Positions 25,501 through 33,003 of a stretch of 37,211 nucleotides of DNA are shown here, in pieces. The translations under genes and the position numbers were made by a program. The notes under the pieces are model-generated. The model was not told where the DNA came from, searched no databases, and saw only the letters and a program-made list of their open reading frames with translations. The first letter of the stretch is position 1, and each line of letters starts with the position of its first letter. Where the stretch lies: assembly GCA_022759285.1 (NCBI GenBank), contig JAEMPM010000176.1, positions 1 through 37,211 of the forward strand, in the 5' to 3' direction. The DNA is from Thermocrinis sp. GTDB taxonomy: Bacteria; Aquificota; Aquificia; Aquificales; Aquificaceae.

Positions 25501-25929
25501 ATGTCTTTCTTGGCACCTAAAAAGACAAAGTTTAGAAAACAGCAAAGAGGAACATTAAAAGGTAAAGCCTTCAGGGGTAATAAAGTATCCTTTGGAGAGT
25601 ACGGCATACAAGCATTAGAGGCTCATTGGCTTACCCAAAGGCAGATAGAGGCAGGCAGGGTCACTTTGGTTAGAGCTCTAAAAAAAGGTGCGAAGATATG
25701 GGTTACTGTTTTCCCTGACAAGCCCTACACCAGAAAGCCCAATGAGGTTCGTATGGGTGGTGGAAAGGGTGACCCTGAAGGCTTTGTGGCGGTGGTAAAG
25801 CCAGGTAGGATTCTCTATGAATTCTCTGGTGTGTCGGAGGATATGGCGGAAGAGGCTTGCAAGTTGGTGGCGTCTAAATTGCCTATAAAGGTAAGGCTCG
25901 TCAAAAAGCACGGAGGTATTGGAGCATGA
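25501..25929 (+). CDS. rplP: 50S ribosomal protein L16
   Basis: L16 helps shape the A-site side of the peptidyl transferase region. The 142 residues contain FRKQQRGTLKGKAFRGNKVSFGEYGIQALEAHWLTQRQIEAGR, WVTVFPDKPYTRKPNEVRMGGGKGDPEGFVAVVKPG and the LPIKVRLVKK end, all standard. Its stop overlaps the rpmC start (ATGA). Confidence 0.98.
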   Translation: MSFLAPKKTKFRKQQRGTLKGKAFRGNKVSFGEYGIQALEAHWLTQRQIEAGRVTLVRALKKGAKIWVTVFPDKPYTRKPNEVRMGGGKGDPEGFVAVVKPGRILYEFSGVSEDMAEEACKLVASKLPIKVRLVKKHGGIGA

Positions 25930-26126
25930 AGGCTAAGGAGCTCAGAAACCTTTCCCTCCAAGACCTCTTGAAAAAAGAAGAAGAACTCAGAAGAGAGATT
26001 CTAAACTTACGCTTTAAAAAGCAAATAGAAGGACTTAAGGATAAGATGGCCATCAGGAAAGCAAGAAAAGACTTAGCAAGGGTTCTAACCATTATCAGGG
26101 AAAAGCAGATGGAGGGACAAAAATGA
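25926..26126 (+). CDS. rpmC: 50S ribosomal protein L29
   Basis: L29 is a small helical-hairpin protein at the tunnel exit. The 66 residues include MKAKELRNLSLQDLLKKEEELRREILNLRFKKQIEGL and KIRxxRKDLARVLTIIRE-like segments, matching the family in length and pattern. It is coupled to rplP and rpsQ by four-base overlaps. Confidence 0.96.
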   Translation: MKAKELRNLSLQDLLKKEEELRREILNLRFKKQIEGLKDKMAIRKARKDLARVLTIIREKQMEGQK

Positions 26127-26428
26127 GCTGGCACACGAAAAGAAAGGAGTTTGTGGGTGTTGTTGTTAGCGACAAAATGGACAAAACGGTGGTGGTGCGT
26201 GTGGATAGAAAAGTGCCCCACCCTATATACAAAAAGCACATCATAAAGAGCAAAAAATACCACGCCCACGATCCCAACAACGAGTGCAAGGTGGGAGACG
26301 TGGTGGTCATAAGGGAGACAAGACCCCTCTCAAAAACAAAAAGATGGGTAGTAGTTAAGATATTACAGAGAGCTAAATCTCCAGAAATTCTTCAAGAAAC
26401 TCCTCAGGAAACTTCTCAAGAAACTTAA
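26123..26428 (+). CDS. rpsQ: 30S ribosomal protein S17, last gene of the truncated S10 operon
   Basis: S17 is a primary 16S rRNA-binding protein of the body. The first 80 or so residues are canonical: KEFVGVVVSDKMDKTVVVRVDRKVPHPIYKKHIIKSKKYHAHDPNNECKVGDVVVIRETRPLSKTKRWVVVKIL. A C-terminal tail of about 20 residues ends in QETPQETSQET, three near-repeats of QET. In most bacteria rplN, rplX and rplE follow, but here the ribosomal run stops, and the stop codon overlaps the start of a DsrE-like gene (TAATG). Confidence 0.96.
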   Translation: MSWHTKRKEFVGVVVSDKMDKTVVVRVDRKVPHPIYKKHIIKSKKYHAHDPNNECKVGDVVVIRETRPLSKTKRWVVVKILQRAKSPEILQETPQETSQET

Positions 26429-26769
26429 TGCGTGTTCTATTTTTGGTAAAAGGCGACCCTTTTTCTTGGAGATGCCACGAAGCTTTAAGGGTGGCTTTGG
26501 CTTTAGGTATAAATCACGAGGTTTTCCTTGTTTTTATAAAGGATGGAGTTTATGCTCTAACCAAGTGGAAGTACGAAAAACTCCTTATACATGGCTTTGA
26601 AAAGCTCTTGGAGAACATAGGTTATGTAAATGTTAAGCTCTTCGTGGAAGATCTCTCTGCGGAAGAGAGGGGACTAAAAAAGGAAGATTTTGCAGTTGAT
26701 GTAGAGTTTGTAAACACGGAAAGCGTAAAAGACATGTTGGCTTCTTCGGAGGCAGTTCTGGTATGGTAA
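26428..26769 (+). CDS. DsrE/TusD-like small sulfur-relay-fold protein
   Basis: This 113-residue protein resembles the DsrE/TusD family, which in its active members carries persulfide sulfur for tRNA thiolation or sulfur oxidation. Supporting features are the start MRVLFLVKGDP followed by a helix, VFLVFIKDGVYALTKWKYEK (compare the GVY motif of TusD) and a final SSEAVLVW strand. The active-site cysteine of TusD/DsrE, which would fall near residue 70-78, is not present (FVEDLSAEERGL). The only Cys is C18. It overlaps rpsQ by one base and the next gene by seven, so it is in the ribosomal transcript. Function is uncertain. Without the Cys it may be structural or regulatory. Confidence 0.6.
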   Translation: MRVLFLVKGDPFSWRCHEALRVALALGINHEVFLVFIKDGVYALTKWKYEKLLIHGFEKLLENIGYVNVKLFVEDLSAEERGLKKEDFAVDVEFVNTESVKDMLASSEAVLVW

Positions 26770-27002
26770 AGACCCTATGGTTGGTTAGAAAACTGGGAGA
26801 CTTCAGTTCTGACTTGGTGGAAGAGGATGATATTGTGGTGTTGGTTCAGGACGCTGTGCTTAGGTTTCCGTACAAGAAAAACTGGTATGCCTGCAAAGAG
26901 GATGTGGAGGGTAGGGGATTGAAGGTAAATCCAGATAAGCTAAAGTCTTATGAGGATATTGCAGAGCTCATTCTTACAGCCCAAAAGGTGGTCGTCTGGT
27001 AG
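26763..27002 (+). CDS. DsrH/TusB-like small protein
   Basis: A 79-residue protein similar to DsrH/TusB. It begins MVKTLWLVRKLGDFSSDLVEEDDIVVLVQDAVLRFP, like the TusB pattern of a short strand, an EGDxxLLxQDGV segment, then the RGL turn (YACKEDVEGRGLKV) and a final YEDIAELILTAQKVVVW (TusB ends with a similar VxxW). C44 lies close to where TusB-like proteins place a polar contact. No TusC/DsrF subunit is seen between it and the TusD-like gene, unlike the usual TusBCD hexamer. The stop TAG at 27000-27002 abuts a TATAAT box. Confidence 0.6.
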   Translation: MVKTLWLVRKLGDFSSDLVEEDDIVVLVQDAVLRFPYKKNWYACKEDVEGRGLKVNPDKLKSYEDIAELILTAQKVVVW

Positions 27003-27008
27003 TATAAT
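27003..27008 (+). promoter_or_regulatory. -10 box directly after the TusB-like stop, for frdA/sdhA
   Basis: TATAAT starts immediately after TAG and ends six bases before the ATG at 27015. The predicted transcription start falls on or next to the A of the ATG, and no ribosome site precedes it. I find no convincing -35 at the usual distance. Confidence 0.5.
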
Positions 27009-27014
27009 TTCCTT

Positions 27015-28721
27015 ATGAATTACTACGATGTTGTAGTAGTTGGTGCTGGTGGTGCTGGTTTGAGGGCTGCCATAGAGGCAAGTTTGGACCCAACCATCCG
27101 AGTGGCGGTAGTTTCAAAGGTATATCCCACTCGCTCTCACACAGGTGCAGCTCAAGGTGGCATAAACGCAGCTCTTGGAAATGTAATTCCGGATGATTCT
27201 CCTGAATCTCATGCCTTTGATACCATAAAGGGTTCTGACTTTTTGGCAGACCAAGAGGCAGTTTTTTTTATGTGCGAAAACGCCCCGGAGATCATATACG
27301 AACTGGACCGATGGGGTGTGCCCTTTTCTCGCCTACCAGATGGCAGGATCGCCCAAAGACCTTTTGGTGGTGCATCCTTTCCACGAACAGTCTTTTCCGC
27401 AGATAGGACTGGGCATGTGATCCTACACACCCTCTTTGAGCAAGCTTTGGCAAGGGAAAACATTCACTTTTACAACGAATACTTCTTGTTGGACATCATC
27501 CACGATGGCAACAGGGTAAAGGGCGTAGCCCTCTATGACATAAAAAACGGAGAAGTTGTAAACCTTAGGGCAAAGGCGGTAATACTGGCTACAGGAGGCT
27601 TTGCCCGCATTTACTGGAAGAGAAGCACAAACGCCATAGGCAATACAGGGGATGGAGTGGCAGCTGCATTAAGGGCAGGGCTTTCACTAAAGGATATGGA
27701 ATTTATCCAGTTTCATCCTACGGGCCTGGCAAAGACGGGAATACTGCTTTCGGAAGCCTGTAGGGGAGAAGGTGGGTATCTTCTCAACGCCTTGGGAGAA
27801 AGGTTTATGCAAAGGTATGCACCTGAGAAGATGGAGTTGGCACCAAGAGACATGGTTTCAAGAGCTATAGAGTATGAGATAAGGGAAGGCAGGGGTGTAG
27901 GAGAAGGTACCTCCGCCTATGTGTATCTGGACCTTAGACACTTAGGAGAGGAAAAGATCAAGGAAAGGCTTCCTCAGGTAAGACAGCTTGCCATAGATTT
28001 TGAAGGTGTTGACCCGGTTAAGGACCTCGTGCCCATAAGACCAACCGCCCACTACTGTATGGGTGGTATCCATGTGGTAAATTACAGAACAAGCGGAACC
28101 GAGTTAGAAGGACTCTATGCAGTGGGAGAGTGCGCCTGCGTTTCAGTGCATGGTGCCAACCGATTGGGAGGAAATTCCTTAACGGAGATTTTGGTTTTTG
28201 GTAAATTCTGCGGTATATCCGCAAGGGAGTATGCTAAGCAGGTGGATTGGCTACCACTAACAGAAGGTGAAGAAAAGAGGGCTCAGGAGTTTATAGAGGG
28301 GCTTATGAAAAGGGAAGGCACAGAAAAATTAGCGGAAGTCAGAAAACGCATGGGAGATATCACCTGGGAAAAGGTGGGAATATTTAGGGATGAGAAGTCC
28401 CTTAGGTCTGCCTATGAGGAGCTCGGGGAACTTTTGGAAAGATGGGAACGCATTCCGGTGGTGGATAAAAGCAAGGTGTTTAATACCAACCTGGTGGAGC
28501 TTTTGGAACTCAGAAACATGTTAGAGCTGGCGAGGGTAGTTGCCTTTTCTGCCCTGCACAGGAAGGAATCAAGGGGAGGACATATGAGAGAAGACTATCC
28601 AAACAGGGATGACAAAAACTTCTTAAAACATACTTTGGTACGAAAGGTGGGGGACCGCCTTGAGCTTGAATATATACCCGTGAATATTGTTAAGTATGAA
28701 CCTGCCCAAAGAAACTACTGA
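27015..28721 (+). CDS. frdA: Fumarate reductase/succinate dehydrogenase flavoprotein subunit
   Basis: FAD-binding subunit that interconverts fumarate and succinate. In Aquificales it is expected to act as fumarate reductase in the reductive TCA cycle, but the direction cannot be read from sequence. It has 568 residues. Dinucleotide-binding GAGGAGLRAA starts at residue 10. SHTGAAQGGINAALGN (41-56) carries the covalent FAD His (H42) region. MEFIQFHPTGLAKTGILLSEACRGEGGYLLNALGERFM and HYCMGGIHV carry substrate-site residues. RLGGNSLTEILVFG and SRGGHMREDYPNRDD are standard. No iron-sulfur or membrane subunit follows; purK overlaps the stop (TGATG). Symbol sdhA is equally defensible. Confidence 0.93.
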   Translation: MNYYDVVVVGAGGAGLRAAIEASLDPTIRVAVVSKVYPTRSHTGAAQGGINAALGNVIPDDSPESHAFDTIKGSDFLADQEAVFFMCENAPEIIYELDRWGVPFSRLPDGRIAQRPFGGASFPRTVFSADRTGHVILHTLFEQALARENIHFYNEYFLLDIIHDGNRVKGVALYDIKNGEVVNLRAKAVILATGGFARIYWKRSTNAIGNTGDGVAAALRAGLSLKDMEFIQFHPTGLAKTGILLSEACRGEGGYLLNALGERFMQRYAPEKMELAPRDMVSRAIEYEIREGRGVGEGTSAYVYLDLRHLGEEKIKERLPQVRQLAIDFEGVDPVKDLVPIRPTAHYCMGGIHVVNYRTSGTELEGLYAVGECACVSVHGANRLGGNSLTEILVFGKFCGISAREYAKQVDWLPLTEGEEKRAQEFIEGLMKREGTEKLAEVRKRMGDITWEKVGIFRDEKSLRSAYEELGELLERWERIPVVDKSKVFNTNLVELLELRNMLELARVVAFSALHRKESRGGHMREDYPNRDDKNFLKHTLVRKVGDRLELEYIPVNIVKYEPAQRNY

Positions 28722-29803
28722 TGAAGGTTGGAATCCTCGGTGGTGGGCAGTTAGGTTGGATGACCATCTTAGAGGGGAGAAAGCTCGGCTTTGAATTCTG
28801 CGTAGCAGACAATACGCCTCACTCTCCGGCCTGCAGGGTTGCGGACCTTTGCTTTGACTACAGCCAAATAGATGAGTTTGTTAAGCTCTGCGATGTCATA
28901 ACCTACGAATTTGAGCATATACCGGAGGAGGTCTTGGAAAAGACTGCGCCCTTGACCTTTCCCTCCGTGGAGATTTTGAAGCTAAAAAAGAGTAAGGTAG
29001 AAGAAAAGCTCTTTCTGAAAAAAAGGGGCTACCCCGTACCTACTTTTACCGTAGCCTTTAAGGAGGATTTAGAACAAAAGGTAGGGCTTTTGAACCTTCC
29101 CGTGGTGGTAAAGGCGGAGACTTTGGGATACGATGGTAAGGGACAGTATTTGATAAAAAGTCTAAATGATCTTCAGAAGGTAAAAACCAATCATGGAGAA
29201 AAGGAGAGGTTCTTGGTGGAGGAGTTTGTGGACTTTGACTTTGAGCTTTCTATAATAGGAGTACGGAGTTCAAGGGGAGAGGTACGTTTATATCCACCCA
29301 CCATAAACTATCACAGAGAGGGTATTCTCTTTTACAACCACACCACCTCTATGGTGTTCCCAGAGGGTGAAGAGATAGTGCGATCTTTGATGGAGGAGCT
29401 AAACTTAGTAGGTGTGCTTTGCGTAGAGTTCTTTTACACCAAGGAAGGAAAACTTTTGATAAACGAAATGGCACCCCGGGTGCACAATACCGGACATCAT
29501 ACCTTAGATTCTGCCTACACATCCCAGTTTGAAAACCTGCTCAGGGCAATAACTGGGCTTCCCTTGGGTTCTACAAAGCTGAAGTCTCACGCAGGCATGT
29601 TGAACTTGCTCGGAGTTTCCTATGACGAAATTGACTGGAGAAAAGTTCTTTCTATAGAGGGCACCAAGCTCTATTGGTACGGCAAAGAAAAAAGGCACAG
29701 AAGGAAAATGGGACACATCAATCTGGTGGCAAGTACGGAAGAAGAGGTAGTAGAGAAACTTAACCAGCTTTACGACATGATCTACGAGCCCATCAAGTGT
29801 TGA
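28721..29803 (+). CDS. purK: N5-carboxyaminoimidazole ribonucleotide synthase
   Basis: ATP-grasp enzyme of purine synthesis that carboxylates AIR with bicarbonate and ATP. The 360 residues match the family. It begins MKVGILGGGQLGWMTILEGRKLG, and VVVKAETLGYDGKGQYLI forms the ATP-binding loop. Then come EEFVDFDFELSIIGVRSS and LLINEMAPRVHNTGHHTLDSAYTSQFENLLRAITGLPLG with the metal-site Glu/Asn. It overlaps the frdA stop by one base, so is presumably co-transcribed. No purE is in the window. Confidence 0.95.
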   Translation: MKVGILGGGQLGWMTILEGRKLGFEFCVADNTPHSPACRVADLCFDYSQIDEFVKLCDVITYEFEHIPEEVLEKTAPLTFPSVEILKLKKSKVEEKLFLKKRGYPVPTFTVAFKEDLEQKVGLLNLPVVVKAETLGYDGKGQYLIKSLNDLQKVKTNHGEKERFLVEEFVDFDFELSIIGVRSSRGEVRLYPPTINYHREGILFYNHTTSMVFPEGEEIVRSLMEELNLVGVLCVEFFYTKEGKLLINEMAPRVHNTGHHTLDSAYTSQFENLLRAITGLPLGSTKLKSHAGMLNLLGVSYDEIDWRKVLSIEGTKLYWYGKEKRHRRKMGHINLVASTEEEVVEKLNQLYDMIYEPIKC

Positions 29804-29814
29804 GGTGTTGGTAG

Positions 29815-29925
29815 GTCTCCGAAGTTTCTGGCATCTATAGACTGGGCTGGTTAATGGTCAGAATCTCAAGAAGTTTTGAGTTTGCGATGGAATGGATGCA
29901 TGAAACTTTTGGGAAGAGGAATTAG
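29815..29925 (+). pseudogene. Possible short gene remnant between purK and lptB
   Basis: The 161-base gap between purK and lptB holds an open frame of 36 codons ending in TAG at 29923-29925. It reads ...GIYRLGWLMVRISRSFEF and then AMEWMHETFGKRN. It looks protein-like (balanced composition, no rare-codon run) but is only 36 codons, with an in-frame ATG at 29854 and no ribosome site. I do not recognise the family. It could be the tail of a degraded gene, for example a transposase, or chance. A CTCAA/TTGAG hairpin lies within it, without a T-run. Confidence 0.2.
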
Positions 29926-29926
29926 G

Positions 29927-29954
29927 TTGAGAGTGCAATTTTACAAGTTATAAT
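29927..29954 (+). promoter_or_regulatory. Predicted promoter of lptB
   Basis: TTGAGA (29927-29932) and TATAAT (29949-29954) are separated by 16 bases, the best sigma-70-type match in the window. Transcription would start near 29961, only a few bases before the TTG start of lptB. Confidence 0.65.
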
Positions 29955-29964
29955 TAAACTTGGC

Positions 29965-30690
29965 TTGGAGAAAAGGCTTTCTGCACATAACTTGAAGAAA
30001 AGCTTCAAGGGTAGGGAAGTTTTAAAGGGTATAGACCTTTACATTGAAAGGGGAGAGGTGGTGGGGTTACTTGGTCCCAATGGGGCGGGTAAAACCACCC
30101 TCTTTAACTGTTTGGTGGGCTTCCTTTCGGTAGATGATGGAACCATAGAGTTGGAAGGAAAGGACATTACTCATCTGCCTACCCACGAAAGGGCTAAGGA
30201 AGGCATATCCTTTTTGCCACAGGAACATACCCTCTTTGAAGACCTAACAGTTATAGAAAACCTCCTGATCTTTTTGGAGTTCTTTGAGGAGAGCAAGGAG
30301 AGCGCTTTGGCAAGAGCGGAGGAATTGCTTTCGGACTTTGGACTTTATGAACTGAGAAACCAAAAGGCAGGAAATCTTTCCGGCGGTCAGAAAAGAAGAT
30401 TAGAGATCGCAAGGGCGCTGATCCCAAAACCCAAGTATCTATTCTTTGACGAGCCCTTTGCGGGCATAGACCCTATAATGGTGGCAGACATAAAGGAGTT
30501 AATTCTAAATCTAAAGGCCCAAGATATAGGTGTCTTGATCACCGACCACAACGTAAGGGAAACCATAAGGCTCGTAGATAGGGTTTACATAATCTCAGAA
30601 GGTACGGTGATAGCCCAAGGTCCGCCAAAGGATGTTATTTTGAATCAAAAGGTGAGAGAAGTTTATTTGGGTAAGGACTTCCATCTGTGA
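29965..30690 (+). CDS. lptB: LPS export ABC transporter ATP-binding protein
   Basis: LptB is the cytoplasmic ATPase that powers extraction of lipopolysaccharide by LptFG and its transfer to LptC/LptA. It has 241 residues. Walker A GPNGAGKTT (37-45), signature LSGGQKRRLEIARAL, Walker B YLFFDEPFAGID and H-loop ITDHNVRET are complete. The ITDHNVRE and FLPQEHTLFEDLTV segments favour LptB over amino-acid transporters. The start codon is TTG at 29965. No ATG fits and the N-terminus EKRLSAHNLKKSFKGREVL matches the family. There is no ribosome site. The last 56 bases overlap the convergent topA. Confidence 0.93.
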   Translation: MEKRLSAHNLKKSFKGREVLKGIDLYIERGEVVGLLGPNGAGKTTLFNCLVGFLSVDDGTIELEGKDITHLPTHERAKEGISFLPQEHTLFEDLTVIENLLIFLEFFEESKESALARAEELLSDFGLYELRNQKAGNLSGGQKRRLEIARALIPKPKYLFFDEPFAGIDPIMVADIKELILNLKAQDIGVLITDHNVRETIRLVDRVYIISEGTVIAQGPPKDVILNQKVREVYLGKDFHL

Positions 30691-32263
30691 TCTCTTTAAA
30701 AAGCTCTCTGACCGCACTTTTCCAGTCCTTCTTTCCCTCCTCCACTAGGTCCAGTACTTCCTCCATCTTGGCGGTGTATTGGTAATCCACCAGCTTTGGA
30801 AAGTTCTCCATAAGATAGTCAAGCACCAAGAAGGCGGTCTCTGTGGGCTTTAGGTAGCCCTTTTCCACTACTACATAGCCTCTCTCTTTTAGGGTTTTTA
30901 TGATCGTCGCATATGTAGAGGGTCTTCCAATACCTAAGCTCTCAAGTTTTTTTACCAGGGATCCTTCCGTGTATCTTTTTGGTGGCTCTGTTTGTCTTTC
31001 TTCCAAGATGATCTTTTGTGGTTTGAGAACCTGTCCCTTTTCAAGCTTGGGCAGTTTCTCCTCCATAAAGTCATAGTCTTCAAACTTTGTCCATCCGTCA
31101 AAGACTAAAACTCTTCCCTTTGCAACAAAATCGAAGGGAATACCTTGCGTCAAAGGAGTAAGCATCACCTTAGTGTTTTTCAAGACTGCAGGAGTAGAAA
31201 GGCTTGCCAAAGTTCTGCTCACAATCAGTTCAAAGAGCTCAAGGCTATCCCCCGGTGGCGGTTTTTTAACTAAGCTTGTGGGCCTTATGCATTCGTGGGC
31301 AGATTGCACATGAGCCTTTTCTCTAAACTTTCTTAACTTCCCTACATACTCCGCACCGTAATTTTCTTCTATCCACCGAAGGAACTCCGTAGCCTTTTCA
31401 GGGCTCATCCGGTGGGCGTCCGTTCTTGGGTAGGTAATGTAACCTTCTTCGTAGAGCAGTTGGGCAAGCTTTGTGGTTTTTTCCACGCTAAAGCCAAGCC
31501 TTTTGTTGGCGGTCTCTTGTAGTTCGGGTGTGTTAAAGGGCTTGGGCGGTGGCACCATTTCCTCCCACTCTTGAACTTCCTTGACTTCAAAGAAGACATC
31601 CTTTAGCTTTTCCAGGTAGGGCTTGGCGTTATCTGGCTTTTCAAACCTTACACCCAAGTAAGCAGAAAATCCTTCAAAGACCGCTTTGATGTAGTAGAAC
31701 TTTTTCCTTTTAAAGGATTGGATTTCCCTCTCCCTTTCCACTATGAGCCTCAGAGCGGGAGATTGAACCCTTCCTACAGAGAGTCCTCTTGTTTTTAAGC
31801 TCTTCTGAAGTTCTGGCGAAAGGAGATAGCCTATGAGTCTGTCAAGGACCCTTCTGGCAAACTGGGCTTTAACCAAGTTCATGTTGATGTTTGTCTGTTC
31901 CTTTATAGCTTTTTGGAGGGCGGACTTGGTGATCTCGTAAAAGTACACACGCCTTATTGGGATGTTTATAACCTTTTTTAACTCCTCCCAAAGAAAGTAG
32001 GATATTGCTTCTCCTTCTCTGTCTGGGTCTGTTCCCAAAAGCACAAGTTGGGCTTTAAGGCTACTTTTTTTGATCTCATCAAACAACTTCTTCTTTCCCT
32101 CTTTCCACAAAAAGGTAGGATTTAGCGTTTCTAAGTCTACACCTAATCGATCCTCGGGTAGATCCTTAATGTGCCCACCGGTTGCCTTGACCAAATAGTC
32201 CTTTCCCAAATACTTACTTATAGTCTTTGCCTTTGTGAAAGATTCCACCAAAAACAGGATCAT
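30635..32263 (-). CDS. topA: DNA topoisomerase I (type IA), short form
   Basis: Relaxes negative supercoils by single-strand passage. From ATG at 32263 it has 542 residues. The Toprim domain shows FLVES (E7) and GTDPDREGE (D79, D81). The active-site tyrosine is Y278 in GYITYPRTDAHRMS. LGIGRPSTYATIIKTLKERGYV is the conserved domain IV motif. The chain ends soon after, without the C-terminal zinc fingers of E. coli TopA, as known for several thermophiles. I chose this ATG because it overlaps the trmD stop by four bases (ATGA). An in-frame ATG five codons upstream is possible. The 3' end overlaps the convergent lptB by 56 bases. Confidence 0.95.
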   Translation of the reverse strand: MILFLVESFTKAKTISKYLGKDYLVKATGGHIKDLPEDRLGVDLETLNPTFLWKEGKKKLFDEIKKSSLKAQLVLLGTDPDREGEAISYFLWEELKKVINIPIRRVYFYEITKSALQKAIKEQTNINMNLVKAQFARRVLDRLIGYLLSPELQKSLKTRGLSVGRVQSPALRLIVEREREIQSFKRKKFYYIKAVFEGFSAYLGVRFEKPDNAKPYLEKLKDVFFEVKEVQEWEEMVPPPKPFNTPELQETANKRLGFSVEKTTKLAQLLYEEGYITYPRTDAHRMSPEKATEFLRWIEENYGAEYVGKLRKFREKAHVQSAHECIRPTSLVKKPPPGDSLELFELIVSRTLASLSTPAVLKNTKVMLTPLTQGIPFDFVAKGRVLVFDGWTKFEDYDFMEEKLPKLEKGQVLKPQKIILEERQTEPPKRYTEGSLVKKLESLGIGRPSTYATIIKTLKERGYVVVEKGYLKPTETAFLVLDYLMENFPKLVDYQYTAKMEEVLDLVEEGKKDWKSAVRELFKEITDGSPYPNKLLSPFDSK

Positions 32264-33003
32264 CTTTTTTGAACCCACTCCTCAAAGCTGAGGTTCTCTT
32301 TTATAGCCCTTAGCATCTCTTCCTCCAAGGGGGTAAGATCTTTGGGAATGAGGTCTGGCCTTTTTTCCAAGGTTCTTTTTATAGAGTGCCACAGTTCCCA
32401 AAGCTCAATCATTTTATGGTTGCCTGAAAGCAAAATTTCAGGTACCTTCATGCCTCTGAACTCCGCGGGTCTGGTATACACAGGAGAACCCAGCCACCTT
32501 CTGAAGGAGTCCCTCTCTATGCTTTGCGGGTCGCTGAGAACACCTGGCAAGAGCCTTGCAATGCCTTCCAAGAGCACTAAGCCAAAGAGCTCACCACCGG
32601 AGAGCACAAAGTCTCCCAAAGAGAGTTCCTCGTCCGCCAAAGTGCTTACCCTTTCGTCTATACCCTCATATCTTCCACATATTACAAGCAAGCTGTCAAG
32701 CTTTGAGAGCCTGTCCAAGTCTTTCTGGTCTATTACCTTCCCCCAAGGTTGTGGGATTATAACGTAAGGCTTTCCATACTTGCTCACAAGATCTTCGTAT
32801 GCTAAAAAGATAGGTTCGGGCTTTAAAACCATACCCGGATGCCCTCCATAGGCATAGTCATCCACCCTTCCCTTTTCTGCGTAGTCCCTTGGGTTTATGG
32901 CTACCACCTCTAAAGCACCCTTTTTTATTGCTTGGGATACAATCCCATGCTCACAAAAGCATTTCACAAGGTCTGGAAATATGGTAAGGAAGAAGAACTT
33001 CAT
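32260..33003 (-). CDS. trmD: tRNA (guanine-37-N1)-methyltransferase
   Basis: Methylates G37 next to anticodons ending in G, which prevents frameshifting. It uses S-adenosylmethionine and a SPOUT trefoil knot. It has 247 residues. VDDYAYGGHPGMVLKPEPIF, VICGRYEGIDERV, LSLGDFVLSGGE and LPGVLSDPQSIERDSF are knot and binding-site signatures. The tRNA substrates here include Pro(CGG) and Arg(CCT) in the same window. Overlaps xer upstream and topA downstream by four bases each. The usual neighbours rimM and rplS are absent. Confidence 0.97.
   Translation of the reverse strand: MKFFFLTIFPDLVKCFCEHGIVSQAIKKGALEVVAINPRDYAEKGRVDDYAYGGHPGMVLKPEPIFLAYEDLVSKYGKPYVIIPQPWGKVIDQKDLDRLSKLDSLLVICGRYEGIDERVSTLADEELSLGDFVLSGGELFGLVLLEGIARLLPGVLSDPQSIERDSFRRWLGSPVYTRPAEFRGMKVPEILLSGNHKMIELWELWHSIKRTLEKRPDLIPKDLTPLEEEMLRAIKENLSFEEWVQKR

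Noticed and set aside
29860..29880. CTCAAGAAGTTTTGAG hairpin after purK as a terminator
   Set aside because: The stem has only five or six weak pairs and no T-run follows.
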